This document shows, piece by piece, positions 1 through 8,643 of a DNA stretch of 34,423 nucleotides (within the stretch, counting starts at the first letter, position 1; each line of letters begins with the position of its first letter). The stretch is taken from positions 1 to 34,423 of the forward strand of contig NZ_NCXO01000042.1 of assembly GCF_002104795.1 (NCBI RefSeq). Reading direction: 5' to 3'. Made by a program: the position numbers and the translations under genes. Under the pieces are notes generated by a model, which was given only the letters and a program-made list of their open reading frames with translations, was not told where the DNA came from and searched no databases. This DNA is from Mycolicibacillus koreensis. Lineage in GTDB: Bacteria; Actinomycetota; Actinomycetes; Mycobacteriales; Mycobacteriaceae.

Positions 1-142
1 CAACCACGGCCGGATACTCCACAATCAACAACCATCACGGATCAGAACCCGCAGACCCAGGTTGGTGGCGTAGAGCCGGAAATCAAGCAGCGGTCCACGT
101 GGAAATTCTTGCTGTCCGACGAGCTCTACACGTTCTGCGGGA
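1..142. other. Left-edge stretch, no assignable gene
   Basis: This stretch precedes the stop codon of the first LuxR gene. Two plus-strand frames are open from base 1 and run past the regulator's stop, ending near 210-224. One of them reads SDELYTFCGITES in its middle. Neither contains a motif I recognise, and both continue antisense into the regulator. They could be the tail of a gene whose body lies outside the window, or chance open frames. Confidence 0.3.
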
Positions 143-1072
143 TCACGGAGTCAACGGCAGCGCCAACCTGCGGCCTTTTAGGGCGGCATCAGTGCGGTTG
201 GCGGCCTGAAGCTTCCGCATGATGTCGCGGATGTGGGACTTCACCGTGTTCGGCGAAATGAACAATTGCGAGGCGATTTGAGCGTTGGTGTTGCCGACAG
301 TCAGCAGGCCGAGCACCTGGCGCTCACGTTGGGTCAATTTGGCGTGTAGATCCGAGTCTCGATATTGCCTTCGCTCCCCCACGCTCCGGCCGTCATCGCC
401 ATCGCCCAATTCAGCGATCGCAGCGAAATCCCCCGGAATATTTGAGTCGAAAGTTTCGGCAAGCAGCGCGATCTCGCGAGTGTGCTCGTCGATGAGCGCC
501 CGCATGATGCGCAGGCGCTCCAACGTCAGGTTTCGTTCAAAAATAGTCCCAATACCTTCCGCAAGAAACCCAAGTCGGTCGCGGTCAGTCGAGTCGACAC
601 CACCGCATCTTTCAGCAAAATCGGCATGCAGCAGTGCAAACGGTTCGTCCCACACATACACCGGCGCCGCGACATATGCAGTCGATTTGACTGCCGCAGC
701 AAGTTCGGCGTGGACACGCGGGTCTTTCTGTGCGTCATGAATAAGAATTGGCCTACGATTTCGTAGCATGGACCATTCCGGCAGTGGCTCACCGAGTTGG
801 CGCGGTCGCTCCTGGCTGATGCGCACCAAGGCATCGGCTAGGATCGCATCGTCACCAACGTATGCCGATCGAATTCGCCAACTGTTATCTTGAACGGTCG
901 AGAAAAGAATCCGCTGGAACCCCTCACGGCGCAATTCAGCCGGTATGCGATCAGCCAATTGCGAGTTGTTCCGAACGGCTCGTAGTCGAGCAAGGGCACC
1001 GGGAGCAGCATCTGTGTTCCCCGTCGGAGCGATCGGCTCCCCGGGCACCGCCTCGTCCGGAATATTTGCCAC
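143..1072 (-). CDS. GAF-domain LuxR-family transcriptional regulator (paralogue 1)
   Basis: A 309-aa transcription factor. Residues about 30-200 look like a GAF-type sensor domain (SAYVGDDAILADAL, YVAAPVYVWDEPFALLHADF). Residues about 245-300 are a LuxR/GerE helix-turn-helix with LTQRERQVLGLL, NTNAQIASQLFISPNTVKSH and a following IRDIMRKL helix. It resembles the neighbouring regulator at 1170-2366 throughout the GAF and HTH parts but lacks that protein's N-terminal helical extension of about 90 residues. The GTG start has no good Shine-Dalgarno. A TAGTGT hexamer (minus strand of 1079-1084) sits 6 nt upstream, so a leaderless start is plausible. With its twin it is oriented away from the catabolic operon at 2768, the likely target. 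The effector is unknown. Confidence 0.85.
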   Translation of the reverse strand: MANIPDEAVPGEPIAPTGNTDAAPGALARLRAVRNNSQLADRIPAELRREGFQRILFSTVQDNSWRIRSAYVGDDAILADALVRISQERPRQLGEPLPEWSMLRNRRPILIHDAQKDPRVHAELAAAVKSTAYVAAPVYVWDEPFALLHADFAERCGGVDSTDRDRLGFLAEGIGTIFERNLTLERLRIMRALIDEHTREIALLAETFDSNIPGDFAAIAELGDGDDGRSVGERRQYRDSDLHAKLTQRERQVLGLLTVGNTNAQIASQLFISPNTVKSHIRDIMRKLQAANRTDAALKGRRLALPLTP

Positions 1073-1078
1073 GGGTAC

Positions 1079-1084
1079 ACACTA
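1079..1084 (-). promoter_or_regulatory. Putative -10 element for a leaderless GTG start
   Basis: The minus strand reads TAGTGT, matching the mycobacterial -10 pattern TAnnnT, 6 nt before the GTG of the first LuxR gene. No SD sequence lies between. No convincing -35 element was seen. This is inference from spacing only. Confidence 0.35.
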
Positions 1085-1169
1085 GCGAGCTAACAACGTA
1101 CCGCGCATCTCCCAACAGTGGTAGTTATCCGGCACCCTGGGGGCAAACCCAAAATCACAGACCACCGAA

Positions 1170-2366
1170 CTATGGCGCCACGCCGCTGGGATCGCCGGTG
1201 CCCAGCCGTGCACGATGGAATTTTGCTACGGCCTCAGTACGGTTGCTTGCACCGATCTTTCGCAAAATTCGCTTGACGTGAGATTTGACCGTTCCTTCCG
1301 TGACGAACAAGCTTGCCCCAATTTGTGCATTTGTTCTGCCGGTGGCGAGGGCCCGGAGCACCTCTCGCTCACGGCTGGTCAGCTCAGCGAGCGGGTCTTG
1401 CCCACCTCGCGGGCCGTCTGCTTGCAGTAACGGCCTTTCGACCATTCTCTCGACAGTCGGAGTGCCGACTCCGGCCAGATCCATGACATCAATCGTGAAG
1501 TCGTCGGCCAGCGCATTCGCGGTGCTCAGGTACGCGCCGGCCGCCTCTCGCATTGACCGTAGCCGTTCGAGCATCGCATTGCGCTCCAGTGTGATTCCCA
1601 GTCCTTCAGCGAAGGCGCCAAGGATCCCGCGGTCGAATTCACATACGCCTTGGATCCCGGTGTGATGGTCAGCGTGCAGAAGCCCCACCGCCTGACCCCA
1701 ACTGAATACCGGCGCCGCAACATAGCCAGCGCTTCTGGTCACTTCGTTGAGTTCAGGATACACGCGCGGATTGGCTGCGGCGTCGCGGACAAGAATGGGC
1801 GTCCCGCGTCGCACCATTTCATGTTCGGGCAACACGTTGGTGAGTCGTCGGGGGTTCGATTTTCCCGCCGCGACCATCGTCGCCGCTAAGTTGCGATCTT
1901 CGCCGGCAAACGCCGACCGCGCATGCCATACCCCGCCTTCGAGGCGTGAAAACAATACTCTTGTGAAGCCAATCTTATAAGCTTGCTGGGGAGCGCCCTC
2001 CGCCAACGCCGCCAGCGAGCGCAACTCACGCAGTCCGCGAATCGCTTCGTGAGCGGCGTTGATCTGCTGATCCCGGCGCGCGAGGAGCGCATCCTTAAGC
2101 GCTAATTGGAGTTGCATGGCCCGCATGAGCAACGCCGATATTTTCAGGTAATTCTGCGATTCAGACTGTTGCTCCATGAGGTCGAGGCGGCCAACCAACG
2201 CGGTACGAATCAGGGTCAGCATTTGATCCGCTGCGACTACGTCCCAATCTGCGCTGCCGTTGCGAATTACGTCGTCGCCAACAAAGGTGATAGCCCCGCG
2301 CAGGATGTCACGCGCTTCCTCCAGGCATCCAGCGATCTCGGAACTCGGGGCATTTTTGACGGTCAC
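1170..2366 (-). CDS. GAF-domain LuxR-family transcriptional regulator (paralogue 2)
   Basis: A 398-aa regulator. Residues 1 to about 115 are helical and of unknown function, with a run of charged and Gln residues (MQLQLALKDALLARRDQQIN). A GAF-type domain follows (SAFAGEDRNLAATM, PILVRDAAANPRVYPEL, GYVAAPVFSWGQAVGLLHAD), then a C-terminal LuxR HTH (LTSREREVLRALATG, TNAQIGASLFVTEGTVKSH). The start is GTG, supported by GAGGAGG about 8 nt upstream. It shares domain order and many residues with the gene at 143-1072, 97 nt downstream, so the two probably arose by tandem duplication. It faces away from the LLM-APH-ACAD operon across a 401-nt gap and is the best candidate regulator of that operon. 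Ligand and target sites are not known. Confidence 0.87.
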   Translation of the reverse strand: MTVKNAPSSEIAGCLEEARDILRGAITFVGDDVIRNGSADWDVVAADQMLTLIRTALVGRLDLMEQQSESQNYLKISALLMRAMQLQLALKDALLARRDQQINAAHEAIRGLRELRSLAALAEGAPQQAYKIGFTRVLFSRLEGGVWHARSAFAGEDRNLAATMVAAGKSNPRRLTNVLPEHEMVRRGTPILVRDAAANPRVYPELNEVTRSAGYVAAPVFSWGQAVGLLHADHHTGIQGVCEFDRGILGAFAEGLGITLERNAMLERLRSMREAAGAYLSTANALADDFTIDVMDLAGVGTPTVERMVERPLLQADGPRGGQDPLAELTSREREVLRALATGRTNAQIGASLFVTEGTVKSHVKRILRKIGASNRTEAVAKFHRARLGTGDPSGVAP

Positions 2367-2767
2367 TACGCAGGCCTCCTCAGGTTCGTCGGGCCTGAAC
2401 GCTCAGGTACCTCCTCGACGACGCAGCAGTCCCGCCCAGTATGTGACCAACGCCACGATCACGCAAGCAGTTCGGTGCAACGTCCGGGGCGCGCGCCTGA
2501 TCACCTGACTCGCACGCTTGCCGAGGGCGACCACAGGCACTTCGGCGGTTCGGGACCCCCAGTGTCCGCCGTTCGCCAGCGTCCGCCGTTCGGTCGTGAC
2601 ACGGACGCCGGCTCCGGCGTGGCGCGTTTCTGAACATCGAGCGCTTACGATTCCTGATCCCCGCAAGCGAGATCGATTCGATGAACTAATCCGCCCGATT
2701 CAGACCTGTCGGCCGCTCAACTCCCAACGTAGCTTCGGTTGACGACGCACAATGCGAGGAGAGACGT
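2367..2767. promoter_or_regulatory. Divergent intergenic region between LuxR gene and catabolic operon
   Basis: This 401-nt stretch separates divergent starts and should hold both promoters. It contains an exact direct repeat GTCCGCCGTTCG at 2564-2575 and 2581-2592, spaced 17 nt start to start, a possible activator site. Short open frames exist on both strands but none shows a known motif. Upstream of the TTG start at 2768 there is an AGGAGAG SD at 2757-2763. Confidence 0.5.
2564..2592. repeat. Direct repeat of 12 bp, possible regulator site
   Basis: Two exact copies of GTCCGCCGTTCG begin at 2564 and 2581. They lie about 175-200 nt before the first gene of the operon and about 200-225 nt before the regulator's start on the other strand. 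A role as a LuxR-type binding site is a guess from position. Confidence 0.4.
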
Positions 2768-3898
2768 TTGCGACTTGAGACGTTGTTGCCCTTGGGCAAA
2801 GTCGATCCGGGACTAAGAACGCCCGCGACCCCACTTGACATTTTTTCAGTGGCCGAAAGTGCCTCACTCTTAGAGGACCTCGGCTACAACGGGCTCGTCG
2901 TCGAAGAGACCAAGGACGACCCGTTCACGGTATTAACCCTCGCAGCGGGACGCACGCAGCGACTGCACCTGACCACAGGGGTGACCATCGCTTTTCCCCG
3001 TAGCCCGACGGTAATGGCGCTCAACGCGTGGACGCTGCAAAAGCTTTCGCAGGGTCGCTTCACCCTTGGGCTGGGAACTCAGGTCCGCGGACACATCCAA
3101 CGACGCTATGGGATGCTCTGGCACCCGCCCGGGCCTTGGATGAGGGAATATGTCCAGGCCGTGCGGGCGATCTGGGATTGCTGGCAGCACGGTACCCCGC
3201 TGCAGTTCTCGGGCGAGCATTACAAGCTCTCGCTAATGGTGCCTCTCTTCGACGCGGGCCCGATCGATAACCCCGATATACCAGTTCATCTCGCGTCCGT
3301 GAACAAGGGCATGTGTGCGGTCGCCGGTGAAGTCGCTGACGGGATCCGACCTCATCCGGTGTGTACGCCCTCCTACATCGAGGACGTGATGTTGCCGGCG
3401 GTTCGCCGCGGGGCACAGCGAGCGGGCCGAAGCCTCGACTCGTTCCGCGTGTGCATGAAGCCGCTCGTCGCGTCGGCTCGCACCGAGGAAGAGCTCGTCG
3501 ACAAAGTCCGCGACGCCAGAGCACGCATCGCCTTCTACGCTTCGACCCCGGGATACGCCGCAGCCTTTGAACATCTGAATCTGAGCGATCTGGCAACTGA
3601 GGCACACGCGCTGTCCAAAGCTCAGCGCTGGGAGGAGCTTCCCGCGTTAATCGATGACGAAACTCTCGACGCGTTTGTCGTCATCGGAACCTACGACGAA
3701 ATTGGCGACCGGATCATCAACCGGTTCTCGGGAGTCGTAACCGACATCGAGTTTTCGATAGCCGTGCACGATGACGCCGATCTCGCCACACTGGCCGACC
3801 TGGCGCGCACCGTCAAATCGGCAGACGACTCAGCCGCCCGCGCACTCATCACCGGACGCGATACGCTGGCGGTGTCGGCCACGGAGCCCGTACCGTGA
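2768..3898 (+). CDS. LLM-class flavin/F420-dependent oxidoreductase
   Basis: A 376-aa luciferase-like monooxygenase-fold enzyme. It resembles the group annotated as F420-dependent oxidoreductases of the MSMEG_2256 type. Visible family features are DIFSVAESASLLEDLGYNGL near the N-terminus, LHLTTGVTIAFPRSPTVMA and GRFTLGLGTQVRGHIQRRYG in the middle, and the IPVHLASVNKGMCAVAGEVA strand-helix. The start is TTG, with AGGAGAG 4 nt upstream. The nearby ATG at 2752 runs straight into a stop. It is the first gene of the operon and overlaps the kinase gene by 4 nt (GTGA). Whether it uses FMN or F420 cannot be decided by eye. Related F420 enzymes oxidise secondary alcohols or reduce enones, so it may handle a hydroxy or keto group on the operon's substrate. 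Confidence 0.88.
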   Translation: MRLETLLPLGKVDPGLRTPATPLDIFSVAESASLLEDLGYNGLVVEETKDDPFTVLTLAAGRTQRLHLTTGVTIAFPRSPTVMALNAWTLQKLSQGRFTLGLGTQVRGHIQRRYGMLWHPPGPWMREYVQAVRAIWDCWQHGTPLQFSGEHYKLSLMVPLFDAGPIDNPDIPVHLASVNKGMCAVAGEVADGIRPHPVCTPSYIEDVMLPAVRRGAQRAGRSLDSFRVCMKPLVASARTEEELVDKVRDARARIAFYASTPGYAAAFEHLNLSDLATEAHALSKAQRWEELPALIDDETLDAFVVIGTYDEIGDRIINRFSGVVTDIEFSIAVHDDADLATLADLARTVKSADDSAARALITGRDTLAVSATEPVP

Positions 3899-4977
3899 CG
3901 ACGTCGGTACCAGGTCTCGACGATTCGCGAGCGCGGAGTCCGATCCAGCCGGACGAGATCGCCGCCGTGGCGAATTGGATGTCCGGCCAAGGACTCGGCG
4001 GGGGCCCGCTGACTGAAGTCGCCGCACTGGGCGGCGGAACACAGAACGTCATGGTGACGTTTGTTCGCGACGGACGTCCATATGTACTTCGACGGGGCCC
4101 CCGGCATCTTCGGCCACAAAGCAACAAGGCGATCTTGCGTGAAACTCGAGTACTGGACGCGCTCAAGACCAGTGACGTACCACATCCGCAACTGATCGCG
4201 GTGTGCGCCGACCCCACACCGCTGGGCGGGGCCGTCTTCTATCTCATGGAGCCCATCGACGGTTTCAACCCCAGTGTCGAGTTGCCCCCACAACACGCAA
4301 ATGATCCCGACATTCGCGAACGAATGGCCTTCAATATCATCGATGCACTCGCGAAGCTCGGTGAAATCGACCACCGCGCAGTCGGCCTCAATGATTTCGG
4401 GAAGCCCGATGGGTTCCTTGAGCGGCAAGTGCCGCGGTGGCTCGCCGAGCTAGAATCCTACAGCGGATTCGACGGCTACCACGGGCCAGAGATTCCCAAC
4501 ATCGATCTGGTTGCTGACTGGCTCGTACGAAACCGTCCCGCACAGCAGCCCGCAGGGATCATGCATGGTGACTTCCACGCCGCGAACGTGATGTTCGACC
4601 GATCCTCACCCGATGTAGCTGCCATCGTTGACTGGGAGATGGCAACCATCGGTGACCCACTGCTCGATCTCGGATGGCTGTTGGCGACCTGGCGACTCCC
4701 CCAGGCCCCAAGCGTGTTCGGCGGACCGCTGATGGATTCCGCGCCGCTGCCCAGCGCAGCCGACCTTACCGCTCGATATGGCCGACGCAGCAGCCGGGAT
4801 CTCAGCGCCATGACCTGGTACACCGTCTTGGCCTGTTTCAAACTTGGAATTCTACTCGAGGGAACCTTTGCTCGAGCGACAGCAGGCCTCGCCCCGCGAC
4901 GAACAGGCGATGAACTCCACGCCGCCACCTTGCAACTGTTCGAGCGCGCCGCCGACCTTATGAACGGAGAGCAATGA
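3895..4977 (+). CDS. APH-fold phosphotransferase family kinase (ACAD10/11- and LvaA-like)
   Basis: A 360-aa cytoplasmic kinase of the aminoglycoside-phosphotransferase fold. The N-lobe has GGGTQNVMVTFVRDGRPYVL followed by RRGP, typical of the ACAD10/11-associated branch. The Brenner catalytic motif is intact, HGDFHAAN at residues 224-231 (Asp226, Asn231). So is the metal-binding motif IVDWEMATIGDPLLDLG (Asp246), so it should be active. The GTG start overlaps the LLM gene stop by 4 nt, and its own stop overlaps the next gene's ATG by 4 nt, indicating translational coupling to the acyl-CoA dehydrogenase. Related proteins are often labelled antibiotic kinases or FadE36. The fused ACAD10/11 kinase domain and Pseudomonas LvaA instead phosphorylate 4-hydroxyacyl-CoAs. 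I infer that role here and do not propose drug resistance. Confidence 0.88.
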   Translation: MTTSVPGLDDSRARSPIQPDEIAAVANWMSGQGLGGGPLTEVAALGGGTQNVMVTFVRDGRPYVLRRGPRHLRPQSNKAILRETRVLDALKTSDVPHPQLIAVCADPTPLGGAVFYLMEPIDGFNPSVELPPQHANDPDIRERMAFNIIDALAKLGEIDHRAVGLNDFGKPDGFLERQVPRWLAELESYSGFDGYHGPEIPNIDLVADWLVRNRPAQQPAGIMHGDFHAANVMFDRSSPDVAAIVDWEMATIGDPLLDLGWLLATWRLPQAPSVFGGPLMDSAPLPSAADLTARYGRRSSRDLSAMTWYTVLACFKLGILLEGTFARATAGLAPRRTGDELHAATLQLFERAADLMNGEQ

Positions 4978-6161
4978 TCGACTTCACCATCCCCGCCGAC
5001 GTGGTAGCGCTGAGCGACGAGATCCGCGCATTCGTCATCGATGAAATCATCCCGTACGAGGCGGATCCCCGACTCACCCAACACGGCCCCACCGATGAAC
5101 TGCGCGACGAACTCGTCGCGCTGGCCCGTAAACGAGGACTGCTCAGCTTCCAGGCCACGCGTCGTTACGGTGGGCGCGAGCCTTCCCACTGCGACCAAGC
5201 GGTGCTCTACGAGGCTGCGGGCTGGTCCACCTTGGGTCCGGTGGCGCTGAACTGCGCCGCCCCTGACGAGGGCAACATGTATCTACTGACCAAGATCGCT
5301 GACGACGAGCAATCTGAGCGCTATCTGAAGCCGGTTATCGACGGTCACCAGCGGTCGGTGTTCGCGATGACCGAGCCGGACGGCGCCGGATCCGACCCGC
5401 GGCAGCTGACGACGACGGCGACGTTCGATGGCAGTCAATACACGATCAACGGACGTAAATGGCTGATTACCGGCGCCACCAACGCCAGAACGTGGATCAT
5501 CATGGCCGACGTCCCGGAGAGCCCCACAGGTCCGGGTGGTCCCACCCTGTTCGTCTGCGACGGCAACACACCGGGGATCGTCATCGATCGGATCATGTCG
5601 ACGATGGACCGCAACTATGTAGAGGGCCACGGCGTCGTCACGTTCGACCAGCTGACTCTGCCGGCTTCCGCTGTCCTTGGCGAAGTCGGGAATGCCCTGC
5701 GTTACGCGCAACTTCGCCTCGCTCCGGCCCGGCTCACGCACTGCATGCGCTGGTTGGGGGCCGCCGAGCGTGCTCAGTCGATCGCAGTCGAGCACGCGCG
5801 TACCCGAACCGCTTTCGGCAAGCCCATCGGCGAACATCAGGGAGTCTCGTTCATGCTTGCCGACAACGAAATCGCCCTGCAGCAATGCCGCCTTGCGATC
5901 TGGTGGGCGTGCTGGCGACTCGATCAGGGCGAGAAGGGGCGCCACGAAAGTTCCATGGTGAAGGCTCTGGTATCCGAGGAGCTGTTCAAGGTCGCCGACC
6001 GTTGTGTGCAGGTCCTCGGTGGGATCGGGATATCCGATGAGACGCCGATCGGAATGATCTTCCGCGACATCCGCGCCTTCCGCCTGTACGACGGTCCAAC
6101 CGAGGTCCACAAGCATGCGATCGCTCGGGACATTATGCGGCGCAACAGCGCCAAGGCATGA
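4974..6161 (+). CDS. Acyl-CoA dehydrogenase, ACAD10/11-like (LvaC-like)
   Basis: A 395-aa FAD-dependent acyl-CoA dehydrogenase. Visible parts are the N-terminal helical domain, the FAD-binding middle domain (FAMTEPDGAGSDP, GRKWLITGATNARTWIIMAD) and the C-terminal helical domain (RTAFGKPIGEHQGVSFMLAD, QVLGGIGISDETPIGMIFRD). The end reads RLYDGPTEVHKHAIARDIM. Most family members have the catalytic Glu in a YEG segment at this place; here it is Asp373, as I recall for ACAD10/11-type enzymes with DGPDEVH. It overlaps the kinase gene (ATGA at 4974) and the racemase gene (ATGA at 6158). By analogy with LvaC it could remove phosphate from a 4-phosphoacyl-CoA to give an enoyl-CoA. Ordinary 2,3-dehydrogenation is the alternative. 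Confidence 0.92.
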   Translation: MIDFTIPADVVALSDEIRAFVIDEIIPYEADPRLTQHGPTDELRDELVALARKRGLLSFQATRRYGGREPSHCDQAVLYEAAGWSTLGPVALNCAAPDEGNMYLLTKIADDEQSERYLKPVIDGHQRSVFAMTEPDGAGSDPRQLTTTATFDGSQYTINGRKWLITGATNARTWIIMADVPESPTGPGGPTLFVCDGNTPGIVIDRIMSTMDRNYVEGHGVVTFDQLTLPASAVLGEVGNALRYAQLRLAPARLTHCMRWLGAAERAQSIAVEHARTRTAFGKPIGEHQGVSFMLADNEIALQQCRLAIWWACWRLDQGEKGRHESSMVKALVSEELFKVADRCVQVLGGIGISDETPIGMIFRDIRAFRLYDGPTEVHKHAIARDIMRRNSAKA

Positions 6162-7393
6162 CCAGCGTGGGTGGGCAGCGCGCGAATGCTGACAGTGGCT
6201 CCGACGGGGGCAACGTCGGCCCCCTGACCGGAGTGAAGGTCATCGAATTCGCCGGCATCGGTCCTGCGCCGTTCGCCGCGATGATGCTCGGCGACCTCGG
6301 CGCTGACGTGATTCGCATCGACCGCCCTGGCGGCCATGCCGGCAATCCCGTCCCGCCGCACCTGGACTTGCTCAACCGAAACCGGCGCTCTTTGGAGCTT
6401 GACCTGAAAGACGCTTCGGATCTTGATGTTGCGAGGAAATTGATCGTCGCGGCTGACGTTCTGGTCGAGGGCTACCGACCCGGAGTCACCGAGCGACTCG
6501 GCCTCGGGCCGCAGGAGTGCCACGCACTCAACGCCCGCCTGGTCTACGCCAGGATGACCGGATGGGGACAGTCGGGGCCCTTGGCATCACACGCCGGACA
6601 TGACATCAACTACATATCTCGCGTCGGTGTGCTCGACGCGATCGGACCCGGCAACGGACCGCCGGCCATCCCACTGAACATCATCGGCGATTTCGGCGGC
6701 GGAGGCATGCTGCTGGCTTACGGGATCCTCGCGGCACTCCATCACGCCGGTAGGACCGGGACCGGACAGGTCGTCGACGCGGCCATGACCGACGGCGCCG
6801 CCCTGCTGACCACGATGCTGCACGCTTGGCGCGCCGCTGACCGCTGGGTCGACCGTCGCGGTGCAAACATGCTCGACGGCGGGGCACACTTCTATAACGT
6901 CTACCGGACCGCGGACAACCGGTATCTGAGCGTCGGTGCAATTGAGCCACCGTTCTACAGCGCCTTTCTTCGGGGACTCGGCGTGACCGAAGAGGGAGAC
7001 TGGCAGACCAGCCACACCAGCCCCGAGCAGTGGCCCGCCATGATCGAGCGGGTTCGCACGATCATCGCCGGTCGGACCCTCACCGAATGGATCACCACGT
7101 TCGAAGCAACCGACGCGTGCGTGTCGCCGGTGCTCACCATCGACGAAGCCGTGACAGATGCCCATAACGCCTCACGATCAACGTTCGTGGCGGTCGATGG
7201 CGTCGCGCAACCCGCACCGGCACCAAAGTTTGATCGCACGCCGGCACCGCTTCCACTACGCCAACCAGCGCCAGGGCAACACAACGACGAGATTTTGCGC
7301 GCTCTCGCGCAATCCGACAACTGGCCAGCCAGCCGTCTGCGGGACTGGCGTGGCAATTCGATGGCGAGCACTCAGACTCAGGAGCACCCATGA
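6158..7393 (+). CDS. CaiB/BaiF-family alpha-methylacyl-CoA racemase
   Basis: A 411-aa family III CoA-transferase-fold protein. The N-terminus has [20 protein letters not shown] and [13 protein letters not shown]. The catalytic residues known for M. tuberculosis MCR (His126, Asp156, Glu241) map to His148 in GHDINYI, Asp178 in IGDFGGGGM and Glu263 in VGAIEPPFY, all at the same offset of 22 residues. This favours racemase over CoA transferase. The enzyme interconverts 2R- and 2S-methylacyl-CoA so that beta-oxidation can proceed. It has about 20 extra residues at the N-terminus and a longer C-terminus than the roughly 360-aa MCR. Its ATG overlaps the dehydrogenase stop, and its stop overlaps the thiolase ATG. 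Its presence suggests a methyl-branched substrate such as an isoprenoid or a sterol-type side chain. Confidence 0.9.
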   Translation: MTSVGGQRANADSGSDGGNVGPLTGVKVIEFAGIGPAPFAAMMLGDLGADVIRIDRPGGHAGNPVPPHLDLLNRNRRSLELDLKDASDLDVARKLIVAADVLVEGYRPGVTERLGLGPQECHALNARLVYARMTGWGQSGPLASHAGHDINYISRVGVLDAIGPGNGPPAIPLNIIGDFGGGGMLLAYGILAALHHAGRTGTGQVVDAAMTDGAALLTTMLHAWRAADRWVDRRGANMLDGGAHFYNVYRTADNRYLSVGAIEPPFYSAFLRGLGVTEEGDWQTSHTSPEQWPAMIERVRTIIAGRTLTEWITTFEATDACVSPVLTIDEAVTDAHNASRSTFVAVDGVAQPAPAPKFDRTPAPLPLRQPAPGQHNDEILRALAQSDNWPASRLRDWRGNSMASTQTQEHP

Positions 7394-8610
7394 TCGATGA
7401 CTCGAACACTGCCTACATCTTCGATGCCATCCGAACACCACGTGGAAAGGGTCGGCCCAGCGGATCCCTGCATATAGCCAAACCCATCTCACTGGTGGTG
7501 GGCCTAATCAGTGAACTGCGGAACCGGCACCCCGACCTCGCTCCGGAAGCGATCGAGGACATCGTTCTCGGCATTGTCTCGCCGCGAGACGAACAGGGGT
7601 CCGTACTGCCTCGCATTGCTGCCTTGGCCGCGGGCCTGCCGGTCACCGTCGGAGGCTTGCAGGTCAATAGGTTCTGTGGGTCCGGTCTCGAGGCGGTCAA
7701 CATCGCCGCGCAGAAGGTTCAATCCGGCTCGGAGTCGTTGGTCCTCGCCGGCGGCGTGGAATCCATGTCCCGAGTCGCGATGGGGTCTGATGGCGGCGCG
7801 TGGTTCGAAGATCCCGCCACCAGCATCGCAACCGGCTACGTTCCGCAGGGGATCGGCGCCGACCTCATCGCAACGATCGAAGGCTTCGACCGCGAATCCG
7901 TCGACGCCTATGCGATTCGCTCCCAACGACTCGCGGCTGCCGCGTGGTCAGGTGGGTACTTCGCAAAATCCGTCGTCCCGGTCAAAGACGAGCACGGCTT
8001 CACGTTACTAGACCGCGACGAACACCTGCGTCCCGAAGCCACACTCGGATCGCTAGCTAAGCTCGAACCCGCGTTCGCCAGACTCGGCGCCGACGGCTTC
8101 GACGCGGTGGCCTTGAGCCGCTACCACTGGGTCGATCGCATCGATCACGTCCACCATGCCGGCAACTCGTCGGGCATCGTCGACGGCGCATCGCTCGTCG
8201 TGATCGGTAACAAAGACGCAGGAACACGGTGTGGTCTGACCCCCCGCGCCCGCATCTCCGCCACGGCGACGTCCGGTGCCGACCCCACCATCATGCTCAC
8301 CGGGCCCACCCCGGCCACACAGAAACTGCTCGCAAAGGCTGGACTGCGTGCCGACCAAATCGACCTCTTCGAGATCAACGAAGCCTTCGCAGCCGTCGTC
8401 CTCAAATACATCAAAGATCTCGATCTGCCGGAAAACAAAGTCAACGTCAATGGTGGCGCGATCGCCATGGGACACCCCCTCGGCGCGACTGGCGCAATGC
8501 TGGTCGGAACCATCGTCGACGAACTCGAACGTCGCGACGCACACCGCGCAGTCGTCACCTTGTGCATCGGGGCGGGCATGGGCGTCGCCACCCTCATCGA
8601 ACGCGTTTAG
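7390..8610 (+). CDS. Acetyl-CoA C-acyltransferase (thiolase, FadA-type)
   Basis: A 406-aa thiolase performing the last, chain-shortening step of beta-oxidation. The nucleophilic Cys96 lies in [15 protein letters not shown]. The GHP motif with His362 is in [16 protein letters not shown]. The second catalytic Cys392 is in [11 protein letters not shown]. All catalytic residues are intact, and the length is normal for a degradative thiolase of the FadA type. The ATG overlaps the racemase stop (ATGA at 7390), the fourth such coupling in a row. The FadB-like gene follows after 33 nt with its own SD, so the two may form a FadBA-like complex, although the gene order is thiolase first. Substrate chain length cannot be read from the sequence. 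Confidence 0.94.
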   Translation: MIDDSNTAYIFDAIRTPRGKGRPSGSLHIAKPISLVVGLISELRNRHPDLAPEAIEDIVLGIVSPRDEQGSVLPRIAALAAGLPVTVGGLQVNRFCGSGLEAVNIAAQKVQSGSESLVLAGGVESMSRVAMGSDGGAWFEDPATSIATGYVPQGIGADLIATIEGFDRESVDAYAIRSQRLAAAAWSGGYFAKSVVPVKDEHGFTLLDRDEHLRPEATLGSLAKLEPAFARLGADGFDAVALSRYHWVDRIDHVHHAGNSSGIVDGASLVVIGNKDAGTRCGLTPRARISATATSGADPTIMLTGPTPATQKLLAKAGLRADQIDLFEINEAFAAVVLKYIKDLDLPENKVNVNGGAIAMGHPLGATGAMLVGTIVDELERRDAHRAVVTLCIGAGMGVATLIERV

Positions 8611-8643
8611 ATCGCCTCATTCCTGACGTCAAGGGAGACTCCG

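Noticed and set aside
3895..4977. Aminoglycoside resistance gene
   Set aside because: The fold is shared, but the coupling to an acyl-CoA dehydrogenase and the N-lobe sequence fit the ACAD10/11-associated kinases, not drug-modifying enzymes.
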